Notes under the pieces: model-generated | The model's input: the letters and a program-made list of their open reading frames with translations, nothing else | What the model was told of the DNA's origin: nothing | Database searches by the model: none | Translations under genes and position numbers: made by a program | Shown: in pieces, positions 55,486 through 64,000 of the stretch | Layout: each line of letters opens with the position of its first letter | Position numbering within the stretch: position 1 is the first letter of the stretch | DNA from: Afipia sp. | GTDB lineage: Bacteria; Pseudomonadota; Alphaproteobacteria; Rhizobiales; Xanthobacteraceae | Assembly: GCA_017474385.1 (NCBI GenBank) | Contig: JAFVHU010000110.1 | Location: 1-64,000, forward strand | Direction: 5' to 3' | Length of the DNA stretch: 64,000 nucleotides

Positions 55486-57132
55486 TTCCGGTCCCAAACC
55501 ACGAACGTTTTGGAGGGGGCTGGATTTGCCGAGAATGGCCGCTCTGACGGCTTCCCGACTGCCGACGATTTTCACCGATTTGTCGCCGACAATGATAGCG
55601 CCGACGACCGTCCGCAGATACGCCTTGCGCGCGGGCGTTTCGCCATTATCGAGCAGGTCTCTCATAAGTTTGCTGAACGCAGCGATCCTTTCCGGGTCGA
55701 TGCTGGCCGATGGCAGCACTTGCGACGCTGCGTGGTCATAGGCCGCCTGGGCCTTCTCGCGGTCGGCTTTGAGTTCAACGATTCGCTCGCGAAGAAGATC
55801 GTCGAGTTCGACGATGCCTTCCTCGATCCCCCGATAGAGACGCTTGAGGCGATCTTCGGCATCGACGACCTGAGATTTTAGCGTAGCAAGGCGGCGGTCA
55901 ACGGCGGCGGTGCGTTCCTGACGCCGGGCGGCAATCGCGGAAAGCAACTCGGCCAGACGCTCGGGCGTGAACATGTTCTCCCTGAGCGCCCTCAGAACCA
56001 GATCATCCAGGAACGCCATCCGGATCGTGTTCCCCCGGCAGGCCGTCGGTCCCTTCTGCGCACGGCTGGCGCAGGTGTAATAGGCATAAATCCGCCCTGT
56101 GCTGGAGGTCCCGGTCCGCTGCGTCATCCCACCGCCGCAATGCGCACATTTGGCAAGTCCGGTCAGAAGGATCGGACCAGTGACCACGCGCGGGGCCGTG
56201 ACCTTGGGGTTATTGGCCACAAGCTGGGCCTGGACGCGGTCGAACAGATCCTGCTCGACAATGGCGGGAGTTGCGATCTCAACGATTTCCGAGGCGGGTT
56301 TGCGTTCGCCGGTCCTGGCGGAGCGAACATTGTAACGCCAGCGGCCAACATAGACGGTGTTAGTCAGGATATGGTGCGCCGGACCGACGCCAAAGGTCCC
56401 GCCGGCCTTGGTCCGGTAACCACGTCCGTTGAGCCACTTGACCAGTTGCTTGATGCCGAGCGGTGGCGTGCCGGTCCCGGTGTCACCTTCCGCATAGAGG
56501 CGAAAAATGAGCCGGACGGTCTCGGCCTCGACGGGCTCGACAGCGAGGTGCTTCTTGATCTTCTGCCCCCGCCGTTCGGCTTCGACAATGGTGTAACCGA
56601 GCGGAGGCGAGGCACCGTTCCAGAACCCTTGTTTGGCATTCTCCTTCATCGCCCTGGTCACGTTCTTGCCGTTTTCCTTCGAGGTATATTCGTCGAAGAT
56701 GCCGATGATCTGGCGCATCATTTCCTGGGACGGATCGGTGCCGGTGGGCTGCGTCATTGAGACGACCTCGACGCCGTGACGGCGAAGCTTGCGGATCGTC
56801 AACTCCATCGTGGCGCCGTCGCGGAAAAACCGCGAAAAGGAGTGCACGACGATGACGTCATAGGGGTGATCTGCATCGCAGGCCCGTTCCAGCATCGCCT
56901 GAAACACCGGCCGCCGATCGTCGGTCGCGCTGGCGCCGGGCTCGACATACTCATCGACGACAGTCCAGCCGTTCGACAGACAATGACGCGTGGTCAAGTC
57001 GCGCTGCGAGGGAATTGACACCTCGCCCTCTGCCTGCCGTCCGGTCGAGACTCGCAGATAAACAGCGGCTCTCAACGGCTCCGGACAGTCCGTTGCAGCA
57101 AGACTTGTTCTTGTTTGCAAATTCCGGGTCAT
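55456..57132 (-). CDS. Large serine recombinase (integrase of the element)
   Basis: A 558-residue serine recombinase that integrates and excises the element. The catalytic domain (1-150) has the nucleophile serine in [14 protein letters not shown] and the arginine-rich [12 protein letters not shown]; a Recombinase domain follows ([17 protein letters not shown]), then a zinc ribbon CAHCGGGM...[14 protein letters not shown] (about 335-370) and a coiled coil (about 400-470). The last nine residues, WRTRHDSNV, and the stop TGA are encoded antisense to the tRNA 3' half. The tRNA CCA end forms the Trp codon. Large serine integrases in tRNA genes are less usual than tyrosine ones. Confidence 0.93.
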   Translation of the reverse strand: MTRNLQTRTSLAATDCPEPLRAAVYLRVSTGRQAEGEVSIPSQRDLTTRHCLSNGWTVVDEYVEPGASATDDRRPVFQAMLERACDADHPYDVIVVHSFSRFFRDGATMELTIRKLRRHGVEVVSMTQPTGTDPSQEMMRQIIGIFDEYTSKENGKNVTRAMKENAKQGFWNGASPPLGYTIVEAERRGQKIKKHLAVEPVEAETVRLIFRLYAEGDTGTGTPPLGIKQLVKWLNGRGYRTKAGGTFGVGPAHHILTNTVYVGRWRYNVRSARTGERKPASEIVEIATPAIVEQDLFDRVQAQLVANNPKVTAPRVVTGPILLTGLAKCAHCGGGMTQRTGTSSTGRIYAYYTCASRAQKGPTACRGNTIRMAFLDDLVLRALRENMFTPERLAELLSAIAARRQERTAAVDRRLATLKSQVVDAEDRLKRLYRGIEEGIVELDDLLRERIVELKADREKAQAAYDHAASQVLPSASIDPERIAAFSKLMRDLLDNGETPARKAYLRTVVGAIIVGDKSVKIVGSREAVRAAILGKSSPLQNVRGLGPEWRTRHDSNV

Positions 57133-57198
57133 TGACGAATCTCTACAGCCTCGCGTGATCGCGCTGTCTCCATCTTACTATTGATGCGGGCGGGGACG

Positions 57199-57546
57199 TC
57201 ACGCCGCCATCATGTCGAACTCGACATGAACGCGGTCATAGGGAAATTCCACGCCCCCACTTTCGGTCCGCTCCAAAATCCCCACGCCCAGCAGCAGCGT
57301 CACGTCGGAGTGGACCCCCTTGAAGTCTCGGTCGACCCGACGCGCGACTTCCCGGATCGTCAGCGGGCCGGCTCCGGTCATGACGCGCACGATCTCCATG
57401 CGCTTGGGTGCCAGCACCCGCCAAAGGTCGCTGACGCTCTCGAATGAAATTCGGTCGTCGCCAGCCTTACGCTGCCCGTGTGCAGTCGCCAGGATGCGGC
57501 GCGTTAGGTCGATTTGTGTCTCGACGCCCAGGATAACCGTCCGCAT
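57199..57546 (-). CDS. Putative antitoxin, TumA/HVO_A0114-like DNA-binding protein
   Basis: A 115-residue winged-helix protein: APKRMEIVRVMTGAGPLTIREVARRVDRDFKGVHSDV gives helix-turn-helix and wing of the MarR-like HVO_A0114 type. It follows the toxin gene after three bases, toxin first and antitoxin second, as in several type II pairs. It probably binds the toxin and represses the common promoter at 57838-57877. The name is by family resemblance only. Confidence 0.75.
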   Translation of the reverse strand: MRTVILGVETQIDLTRRILATAHGQRKAGDDRISFESVSDLWRVLAPKRMEIVRVMTGAGPLTIREVARRVDRDFKGVHSDVTLLLGVGILERTESGGVEFPYDRVHVEFDMMAA

Positions 57547-57549
57547 GCT

Positions 57550-57828
57550 CTATCTCCGCTTATTCACGTCGCGCCAAAAATCCGCCAGCAGCCGCTCCAG
57601 CCCACGAAACGTATAAGAGCTTTCCTTGCCATCCAGGTGGCGATGATCGCCCTTGCCGCGCTCGTTATCGTAACGCACGCGGCAGACGCCGTTCACCACA
57701 TAGGCGAGCCGGTATTTGTAGTTGTGCTGACTGCCCGAGACGGGCTCGGGAACCTCCCACACAACCAGCTCCGCAAAGCCGGGGCCGACGACAAGGCGGG
57801 TTCGCGTAATCTTACGTGCCTTGGCCAT
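57550..57828 (-). CDS. Putative toxin, TumE (DUF6516) family
   Basis: A 92-residue protein with the DUF6516/TumE pattern: YKYRLAYVVNGVCRVRYDNE, GKGDHRHLDGKE and TFRGLERLLADFWRDV. TumE-type toxins pair with MarR-like antitoxins. It starts with ATG at 57828 only a few bases after the predicted transcription start, with no Shine-Dalgarno sequence, so translation is probably leaderless. Confidence 0.78.
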   Translation of the reverse strand: MAKARKITRTRLVVGPGFAELVVWEVPEPVSGSQHNYKYRLAYVVNGVCRVRYDNERGKGDHRHLDGKESSYTFRGLERLLADFWRDVNKRR

Positions 57829-57837
57829 TGATGGAAT

Positions 57838-57877
57838 TTAATACATCAGTGTGACCATGATGTCAACGAATACATCA
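57838..57877 (-). promoter_or_regulatory. Near-consensus promoter and operator of the toxin-antitoxin pair
   Basis: On the minus strand TTGACA (57866-57861) and TATTAA (57843-57838) are separated by exactly 17 bases. Direct copies of AATACATCA lie at 57840-57848 and 57869-57877, with the reverse half TGATGT at 57858-57863 between them. These three half-sites straddle the -10 and -35 boxes and are likely bound by the antitoxin. Confidence 0.75.
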
Positions 57878-57965
57878 ACACCGTGCAATTCCGCCGGATT
57901 TCTTTGTTTTCTGCGAGAGTGCAAATGTCGTCGCCCTTGGTCATGCTGACCATCAAGCATCATGC

Positions 57966-58211
57966 TCACTTCCGCTTGGGGATCTTCATCGCTTCATCCG
58001 GTGCAGCGGCGCCGTTTCGTGGTAAGTCAGCACCCCCAAACAGCGCATCGAGCTGTCTGCCGAGCCAGGTTTCCAGTACCTGCACCTCGGCGTCGGAAAC
58101 GCGAAGAGAGCGGTCGATATCGAATTCAACCGACCAGCCGGCCTCCTTGCCCAGATTTCCTCTTGTCGCCGACCGCCGCGAGGTGCGCGCCGCTCTCCGC
58201 TCAGCGGCCAT
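57966..58211 (-). CDS. 81-residue protein translationally coupled to the relaxase
   Basis: The ATG at 58211 lies inside the last codons of the relaxase gene in another frame; the overlap is 11 bases. The product has a basic start (MAAERRAARTSRRSATRG) and a conserved-looking core VEFDIDRSLRVSDAEVQVLE and LGRQLDALFGG. I recognise it as the kind of small hypothetical protein that follows MobF relaxases in rhizobial elements; no function is known. The longer frame to 58613 is a shadow of the relaxase. Confidence 0.7.
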   Translation of the reverse strand: MAAERRAARTSRRSATRGNLGKEAGWSVEFDIDRSLRVSDAEVQVLETWLGRQLDALFGGADLPRNGAAAPDEAMKIPKRK

Positions 58212-60963
58212 AGTCCAACCCGCGGTCATGCGTGCGCCCACTGGATGGCGGAGCGGGGCGGACGGCCTCTTGCGCCGCAGGCGGCTTGGTAGGTGGCCGC
58301 ATTGCCATATCCGCCGATTGCCGGCTGTGATGCCGATCGGCCTGTTTCGCCGGCGGAGTGGCCTGTTCGATGACGGCGATCGTCGATGTCTTGGCGTGTC
58401 CGTTGGACAGTCGTCCGGCGAGTAGTGCGCGCCGCTCTTCGGCGGATGCTGCTTCGGCCTGCTGCGCGCGATCCAGCGGCAGACCGGAGGAAAGCAGCGC
58501 GTTGATCTGGGAGCGATCGACGACAAGGCGGGTTTCGTCGCGGGCGCGGCTCGCTGCGACATGTACGGCATGGCGATCGAACCGGGGATCGAGCAGCACG
58601 ACGGCGCGATCAACTGTCATGCCCTGTGATCCGTGCACGGTGCTGGCATAGGCCCAGCCGAGCCGAGTTCGTCCGCGTTCGTCGGCGATGTCGGCGGGAG
58701 CGAAGCTGATGCGGCGCGTGGCGATGACCGCTTCAATACGGATGTTGCAGGGCGTATTCTGGTCTTTCGACGGATCAGCGTGGATGGCGGTCACAGTCGC
58801 AACCGTGCCGTTGACGACGCCGAGCTGATCGTTGCGAAGCTGGAAGCGGATTTTGTCGCCGGCCGCGATTTCAAGACGGGTTGACCGGCCCGATGGCGTA
58901 ACCGCTTCAACGCTGGCCTCTGCGCCGTGAATGACACCCTCGCGTTTGAGTTCGGCGCGAACCGCCCGTGAGACATCCGCGACCTGTTTGTTGGTCCGGG
59001 CGATCAGGAGGGTAGAACTGTCGGGATGCTCGACGCTTGCATGGTTCCAGAGTTCGACGATCCGCTGCAGCGTAGCCCGGTAGGAGGGAGCTTCTTCGAA
59101 GCAGCCGTGCGCCTGGAATGCGTCAAGCGCTTCCTCGGCCCGACCCGCGCCGAAATCCGTTACGGCCTGGCGCGCCCAGGCGTCACGCTGGCGCACAATG
59201 GTGTCAACGCGCGTGGCCTCGACGCTGCGAACGACGAGATCGAGTCCCGGGCCCGCGCCGATCGCCTGCAATTGCCGGCGATCGCCGACCAGGATCACCC
59301 TGGCTTGTGCCCGCTCGACTTCCGATAGCAGTGCATGGGTTTCTCGTGAAGACAGGAGACCCGCCTCGTCCACGATCAGAACCGACTTCTCGTCAAGGAA
59401 GCGCTCACCGGTCCTAAGGCGTTCGACCCAGGACGCGGTTGCTCGCGCTTCGATGTTCAGATCCTGTTGGAGCGCACGGGCGACACGCCATGCGGTGGCC
59501 GTGCCGATAACGCGATGACCGGCCGCCTGCCAGGCTTCCACGATCGGCGCGAGTGTCGTGGTCTTGCCCGAGCCCGGAGCGCCTTCGATGACGACGATGG
59601 CATTTGGACCCGTTGCGGCCTCGGCGGCAAAGGCCTGTTCAGCGCTCAACCCACGCGCGGCGCTTCGCGCCATGATGTCGGCGCGTTCAATCCCCGCCCC
59701 GCGCCGTTCAGCCAGCCTTGAGGTGGTCGCAACCAGGTCGCGCTCGATCGCGATCATCTCTGGCGTCGAGTAACGCGCCTGGCCTATGGCATCGCGGCCG
59801 ATTTCGACGAATGTCCCGGAGGTGACAAGCTGATCGACCTCCTGGTCAACTCGCGACAGTGGCAGGCCGAGCCCGACACTTGCCGCGTGGACGGAGCGAA
59901 CCAACTCGCGGCGGTCGATGACGCTTTCATGCTGCGTCAATTCTGCCGGCAGCGTCGCCAGCCGGTCGGCGAAGATGTGCCCGGCATCCCCGGCGATAAA
60001 TTCCCGAGCCGATCGCTTCTGAAGCGCCGCGCGGATGTCACCGTCAAGACCGGTCGATTGTGCCGCCTCCCGCCAGATCGTTTTGCGTTCGGCATCCAGT
60101 TCTTTCGCGTGGCGCGTCGATTTGGCGACAGCTGAGGCCAGCGCAGCCGAGGAACCGCTGCTCGTGCCCGCCTCGGCCAGCTCCCTTTCAATTTCCTGCC
60201 GGCGCGCGGAGAAATAGGTTATGGCTTTGTCGCTTATACCGGCCAGCTCGAACGTGCCGTTCTGCCCGAGGCGATTGATATCGAAGCCGAGTTCGGCCAT
60301 CTCGTTTGCGAGGGCCGCATGATAGACGGCACCCGCCGCCATCTTCCAGTCGCGCAGGACGGTGGAATGCAGCGCTCCCACCGTGCCATCGGCGCGCGTC
60401 GCCATGTTGAGGACGACGGCATGGGTGTGAAGGTTCGGATCACCGAAGACCCGACCGTCGGCATGCTCCGCCGGGCGACTTTCGCCATGCTGGAACAACG
60501 CGGCCGTCAGCGCGACCTTTTCGACGCGTGCGCCATCTTTGCCGCGGCGTGCGTATATCGCTTCGCGTTCAATCGTGACCAGGGTGGCGCGGACGGCGCG
60601 CTCCTGTGCAGCTTCGAGGTTGCGACGCAGATTTTCATCCCCGAAGGCCCACGCCAGCGACACCGAGCGCGGCGCGGAAAACGTCAGGTCGAAGGCCGGA
60701 ACACGCCGGTCCACCGTGCTGCCCGCGTTGGTGAGAAGCGACTGCCCGTTCTCGCCGAGCCCTTCATAGAGGCGGGCGAAATCTTTCGGCTGGACCGTTG
60801 CTGCATCGCGTCGGCCGAGATCGCCACGCGGCGCATACCAGACGCCCTCCGGCTCCCTGCTGCCAAGATAATATTCGGCGCCGCGCGCATAATAAGCGCT
60901 GGACGCCGCCACATTCCACGTCGCAACCACCGCAATGGTCTCCGAACTTAAGACCATTGACAT
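58201..60963 (-). CDS. MobF family relaxase with helicase domain (TraA/TrwC-like)
   Basis: A 920-residue conjugative relaxase. The N-terminal domain has candidate catalytic tyrosines in AYYARGAEYYLG (Y24/Y25, Y31/Y32) and the metal-binding HTH motif in DPNLHTHAVVLN (H179, H181). A SF1 helicase domain follows with Walker A GAPGSGKTTT (461-470) and motif II VLIVDEAGLLSSRE. It nicks oriT, binds the 5' end and unwinds the strand. The C-terminus is Pro/Arg-rich. Slightly shorter than TrwC. Confidence 0.93.
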   Translation of the reverse strand: MSMVLSSETIAVVATWNVAASSAYYARGAEYYLGSREPEGVWYAPRGDLGRRDAATVQPKDFARLYEGLGENGQSLLTNAGSTVDRRVPAFDLTFSAPRSVSLAWAFGDENLRRNLEAAQERAVRATLVTIEREAIYARRGKDGARVEKVALTAALFQHGESRPAEHADGRVFGDPNLHTHAVVLNMATRADGTVGALHSTVLRDWKMAAGAVYHAALANEMAELGFDINRLGQNGTFELAGISDKAITYFSARRQEIERELAEAGTSSGSSAALASAVAKSTRHAKELDAERKTIWREAAQSTGLDGDIRAALQKRSAREFIAGDAGHIFADRLATLPAELTQHESVIDRRELVRSVHAASVGLGLPLSRVDQEVDQLVTSGTFVEIGRDAIGQARYSTPEMIAIERDLVATTSRLAERRGAGIERADIMARSAARGLSAEQAFAAEAATGPNAIVVIEGAPGSGKTTTLAPIVEAWQAAGHRVIGTATAWRVARALQQDLNIEARATASWVERLRTGERFLDEKSVLIVDEAGLLSSRETHALLSEVERAQARVILVGDRRQLQAIGAGPGLDLVVRSVEATRVDTIVRQRDAWARQAVTDFGAGRAEEALDAFQAHGCFEEAPSYRATLQRIVELWNHASVEHPDSSTLLIARTNKQVADVSRAVRAELKREGVIHGAEASVEAVTPSGRSTRLEIAAGDKIRFQLRNDQLGVVNGTVATVTAIHADPSKDQNTPCNIRIEAVIATRRISFAPADIADERGRTRLGWAYASTVHGSQGMTVDRAVVLLDPRFDRHAVHVAASRARDETRLVVDRSQINALLSSGLPLDRAQQAEAASAEERRALLAGRLSNGHAKTSTIAVIEQATPPAKQADRHHSRQSADMAMRPPTKPPAAQEAVRPAPPSSGRTHDRGLDYGR

Positions 60964-61662
60964 GCAGTGCTTTCAGGGGAGAGAGCTGGATTCTGGCCCC
61001 ACGATATGCGTTTCTACTTAGAATCCACGAATGCGCGGAAAAGCAGCGCCGCGATACGGGCGGTGAAAGCGCCCATTCCGCCCGAGCTACGCCGCAGACG
61101 GTTCAAGGCGCCAGACGCGCTGATCGCTTCGCCCTTGGAGGACGCATCGCCTATCTGCGGCGTGACGATCGTCGGACAGCCAGCCGTCACGACAAATATC
61201 TTGGATCCGATCCCACGCGGCGACAGCACGATGCCGTCTTCGTGAGCGATCGAGCCTTTCCTTTGGTCCGGGTTCGGCGGGTCAAGCCACCGCGCCTGGA
61301 CCTCTGGATCGCGCCACTGCTGCTGCTATGGCGTCGCGGTCGCGGGGCGGCGGAGTGCCTTTGAGCCGTTGCGCTCCTGTCAGGCCGCTTAGGCCCGGCG
61401 TCCATACCTGCCTTTTTGCTGGCCGATCACACGCCACAATACGCTCGCTGCGCTCGCCGACCTCAACCCGCAATGGCTAGTTCGCGATCTTCTTCCCCTG
61501 CCGCCAAGCGGCGGCATTCCTCGCGAGTCAACAAGATCGCTCAGCCCGCCATCCTCCGCTAACGCTGCGGGCCAAAGGCTGCGGGTCGGTCGTTGCGGCG
61601 CTCACAGATCGCCATCAAGGCCGCGATGGTCGCGGGCTTGGAAACAGCAACAGGAGATCACC
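60964..61662. other. Long gene-free region between relaxase and DUF736 genes; candidate oriT region
   Basis: About 700 bases with no gene I can support: small frames on both strands at 60967-61245 and 61014-61229 lack recognised motifs and good ribosome-binding sites. The region separates divergent relaxase and DUF736 genes, a common position for oriT. One exact hairpin, TGCCGCC (61499-61505) with GGCGGCA (61510-61516), is present. I cannot identify a nick site. Confidence 0.4.
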
Positions 61663-61959
61663 ATGGCTCAGATTGGCACCTTCACCCGCGCCGAAGACGG
61701 CTCGTACACCGGCACCATCAAGACGCTTTCGCTCAACGTCAAGGCGCGCTTGCTCCCGGTCGACCCCTCGCAGAGCGAGAAGGCTCCGAACCTGCGCGTG
61801 ATGGCCGGCACGATCGAGATCGGCGCCGCGTGGCAGCGGACCTCGAAGGAGAACACCATCTATCACTCGGTGAAGCTCGATGATCCATCCTTCGCGGCGC
61901 CGATCTACGCCAACCTCGTCGCGGTCGATGACGCCTACGCGCTGGTCTGGTCGCGCTGA
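61663..61959 (+). CDS. DUF736 family protein
   Basis: A 98-residue protein of the DUF736 family, almost always found on conjugative plasmids and elements of Rhizobiales and related groups. MAQIGTFTRAEDGSYTGTIK, GAAWQRTSKENTIYHSVKLD and the end YANLVAVDDAYALVWSR are the family motifs. Probably single-stranded-DNA or transfer related, but no function is proven. CAGGAGATCACC precedes the ATG. Confidence 0.92.
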   Translation: MAQIGTFTRAEDGSYTGTIKTLSLNVKARLLPVDPSQSEKAPNLRVMAGTIEIGAAWQRTSKENTIYHSVKLDDPSFAAPIYANLVAVDDAYALVWSR

Positions 61960-62305
61960 TCACCTTGCGGCGCCTCGCACCGGCGCGAGGCGCCGCCGCT
62001 CCTCTCTGCCGGATTTGCAGAGTGCCGAGGCCAGACGGCGCTGCAAACCCAGAACTCAAGCCAAAGCGCTACGCACAATGCTCAGCCCCGCATAATCCGC
62101 CCGACCCACAATGCCGGGGCCGGACAAAGCTCCTCGGCGTTTGCCCCGTGCCGAAAACTTCCCGCTGGTCCGCACGCGGACCGGCGAACACGGTGCAGCG
62201 CAAAAGAGCCGCTCGCTGGGCTCCGCCCGGCTCGAAAAGCACGGCTGCTAAAGCATCACTGAGAGCGCCGCATCATGCGGGGCTCTCTTGATCATTCGTT
62301 CTTGC
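61960..62305. other. Gene-free stretch between convergent genes with GC-rich hairpin
   Basis: GCGGCGCCTCGC (61967-61978) and GCGAGGCGCCGC (61985-61996) form a 12-base-pair stem with a six-base loop, eight bases after the DUF736 stop; no T tract follows. It probably acts as terminator. The remaining 300 bases to the coupling-protein stop hold nothing I can support. Confidence 0.6.
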
Positions 62306-64000
62306 TCACGCGCCGGTCTTCGCCCACGCGGCGTCCCTGTAGGCTTCGCGCCGCTTTCGCCAATGTGTGAACGGAGTTTCGACGACGGCAGGATTGCCGA
62401 GACCGAAAACAAGAGCGCGAACGGCAAGGACACCGTCAACGATGCGCACGCCAAGCTCGTTGTCCAGGTAATTTGGCGCGATCACGTCGATTTCATTCTC
62501 TTGCCGGATTTTCTCAGGCTTGTCCCTGCTGGCGGCAACCCACGTTTCGATTGTGCGGCGACCTGCATATTTGCATACCACGCGTTCGCGTGTTTCGGAA
62601 ATGCCGAGTTTGCACACGACTTTGATCTTGAAGCGCGCTTCAAGCGTCGCCGCGTCGTGCTGCTGATAGAGCTTGAGGATTTGCTCCCAGTCCTGGGTCG
62701 CTACGATGGCGGCTGCTCCTTTTTCCCGGCCGACATTGAGCAGTTTCGGAAACTGTTCAAGACGCCCCAGAACGGGCAGCTCATCCAGGATCAGGTGCAG
62801 CCACGGACGATCCCGTTTCGGCATGGAGGGGCTGAGCAACTTGCCGCAGACGACATCCACAAGCAGGCCGCTGATCGCCGTCGAGAGAAGGGGATACTCC
62901 GCATTATGCTGGAGAACGATCGTCCGTGGCAGACCGGACTGCTCGGAAAGCCAGTCGCCGACGCTGAAGCGGCGCTCGTTGCTGGAGGCTTCCGCCTGCG
63001 CCAGCGGGCGGATCGTCGTCAAGGCCGCGACCCACAGCGTCAGCATCAGGCTTAGCGTGGTTCTGTTGGCCGCGCCGTCGTCGTCGAGTTCGATGAGATG
63101 GGCACTCGGCGCACGCGCGACCTCAAGAGCCGCGCGTAGCTCTTTCGGGCTTTTGAACACGAACTTAAACAGGTCGGCCCATCCCCAATCGGTTTTGCGC
63201 TCACGTTGCAACGCCTCGATGGTTCCCGACAGGATGGCCTTCGCGCCATTGGACCACATCGATTCCAGTTCTGGGCCCGACGGCACGAGCTTTTCCGCAA
63301 CCTCGCGAGCGCCTTGCGCATTGGTGACGTCGCGGCCGATATCCCAAGTCCATCCTCTTGCGTCATGAGGCGCCACCAGAAGAATCCGGTCAATCGGCGC
63401 GCAGGAGAGAACGTCGCCCTTGGCGTCGTGAATGATCGATCGCCCCCCACGCACCAGAATCTGTTCAGCCCAACCACGGATCATCGCGCTCTTGCCCGAA
63501 CCTTGGTCGCCGACGACAAGAATATTGGAAGCCTCTGCGACGGGCGTAAGCTGAACGTAGGGCGCAAGCCAGAGCGAATCCGGCTGCGCCGCTCCGGTCA
63601 CGGCAATGGCGTTGCGCAGTGAGATTCGGCCCTGCGCCCCAAATATCGGCCACGGACCCCGGATCGTGCGGACCGTCTCCTTCGGCGAAGTATGCTTCCA
63701 GCTCCAGATCGCCGCAAGAAATGCCGCGATCATCGAGCAGCCAAGAAAAAGGTAGAGCCGGACATAGAACGGCGGCCAAGCCAACCACGCCCGGAGATTG
63801 GCTGTGCGGCAATCGAGATTGAAGACCTGCAACGGCCCCGGTCCGCAGTAGCGTTGGAAACCGTCATCCCAGACCGTTCTCCAGAAATAAGCCGGGGTGA
63901 TGTTCGGACTGGCAAATGGAGCAAGAAGGGCGATGATGAAGAAGCTAAAGATCATGACGCCACATGCCGCAAGTAGCGCGGCTGCCAATGCGGGGCCGGT
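62306..64000 (-). CDS. Type IV coupling protein, TraD/VirD4-type (start beyond window)
   Basis: Inner-membrane ATPase that links the relaxosome to a type IV secretion channel. Two N-terminal helices (AACGVMIFSFFIIALLAPFA and YVRLYLFLGCSMIAAFLAA) precede Walker A VVGDQGSGKSAMIRG and Walker B HLILDELPVLGRLE, then QDWEQILKLY. The frame is open to the window edge, so the true start probably lies outside; at least 564 residues are present. It converges on the DUF736 gene. Confidence 0.9.
   Translation of the reverse strand, partial: TGPALAAALLAACGVMIFSFFIIALLAPFASPNITPAYFWRTVWDDGFQRYCGPGPLQVFNLDCRTANLRAWLAWPPFYVRLYLFLGCSMIAAFLAAIWSWKHTSPKETVRTIRGPWPIFGAQGRISLRNAIAVTGAAQPDSLWLAPYVQLTPVAEASNILVVGDQGSGKSAMIRGWAEQILVRGGRSIIHDAKGDVLSCAPIDRILLVAPHDARGWTWDIGRDVTNAQGAREVAEKLVPSGPELESMWSNGAKAILSGTIEALQRERKTDWGWADLFKFVFKSPKELRAALEVARAPSAHLIELDDDGAANRTTLSLMLTLWVAALTTIRPLAQAEASSNERRFSVGDWLSEQSGLPRTIVLQHNAEYPLLSTAISGLLVDVVCGKLLSPSMPKRDRPWLHLILDELPVLGRLEQFPKLLNVGREKGAAAIVATQDWEQILKLYQQHDAATLEARFKIKVVCKLGISETRERVVCKYAGRRTIETWVAASRDKPEKIRQENEIDVIAPNYLDNELGVRIVDGVLAVRALVFGLGNPAVVETPFTHWRKRREAYRDAAWAKTGA

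Larger units (their letters stand above)
55456..64000. mobile_element. Integrated conjugative or mobilizable element, left part (continues beyond window)
   Basis: Integration gene, toxin-antitoxin pair, relaxase, DUF736 gene and coupling protein follow the tRNA-Arg gene without any backbone gene between. The left edge is placed in the tRNA 3' half because the recombinase frame ends there. The right boundary and any mating-pair-formation genes lie outside the window. With relaxase and coupling protein it is at least mobilizable; whether it is a full ICE cannot be decided here. Confidence 0.85.

Noticed and set aside
58212-58613. N-terminal part of a 215-residue frame at the relaxase end
   Set aside because: Only the last 81 residues look like a protein; the upstream part is an out-of-frame shadow of the relaxase.
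60967-61245. 92-residue plus-strand frame, and a 71-residue minus-strand frame in the same place
   Set aside because: Neither has a recognised family or convincing ribosome-binding site; at most one could be real.

Overview
The window looks like the chromosome of a GC-rich alphaproteobacterium, most likely of the Bradyrhizobium/Rhodopseudomonas/Afipia group (Nitrobacteraceae). This rests on the gene set: a RegB/RegA redox two-component pair, GlnD, an intracellular polyhydroxyalkanoate depolymerase, MmcB, a DUF3551 protein and a Zur-type Fur protein, together with high third-position GC that leaves long spurious antisense frames. I cannot name genus or species from sequence alone.

Positions 1-55,400 are ordinary chromosome. 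The first 52 bases are the start of rpmF, too short to show as an open frame, followed by mtgA. An ispA-DUF1345-antiporter operon (1.0-4.3 kb) converges on zur-DMT transporter-ispG (4.3-7.1 kb). Then come a patatin lipase, a marR-emrA-emrB efflux operon, a 3-oxoadipyl-CoA thiolase, mutS, osmC, an SsuABC-like ABC importer, glnD, ogt, small DUF1304 and DUF1330 genes, a class A penicillin-binding protein, a YgjP-type metalloprotease and phaZ.

From 29 to 42 kb signalling dominates: a two-gene ABC exporter, regB-regA with an intrinsic terminator, a heme-oxygenase-like gene, mmcB, a secreted vWA protein, a GGDEF-EAL protein, a metallo-beta-lactamase-fold hydrolase, a dodecin and a double-PAS hybrid histidine kinase. 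From 41.6 to 50.7 kb there are surface and accessory genes: a pentapeptide-repeat protein, a beta-barrel-like outer membrane protein, an autotransporter, a DUF3095 cyclase-like protein, DUF3551, YccF, CHAD and a cytochrome P450. A PhoD phosphatase, an acyl-CoA ligase and a saccharopine-dehydrogenase-like reductase close the backbone.

At 55,409-55,485 lies tRNA-Arg(CCG). An integrated conjugative or mobilizable element starts there and runs off the right edge: a large serine recombinase whose reading frame ends inside the tRNA gene, a TumE/TumA-like toxin-antitoxin pair with a near-consensus promoter, a MobF relaxase-helicase overlapped by an 81-aa gene, a DUF736 gene and a VirD4/TraD-type coupling protein. 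No mating-pair-formation genes are inside the window, so ICE versus mobilizable island is open.

The most unusual structures are the recombinase-tRNA overlap, the toxin-antitoxin promoter with three half-sites, two large tandem inverted repeats upstream of mutS whose first arm recurs at the end of the P450 gene, and the palindrome cluster in front of zur. I found no CRISPR array, no rRNA and no insertion sequence.
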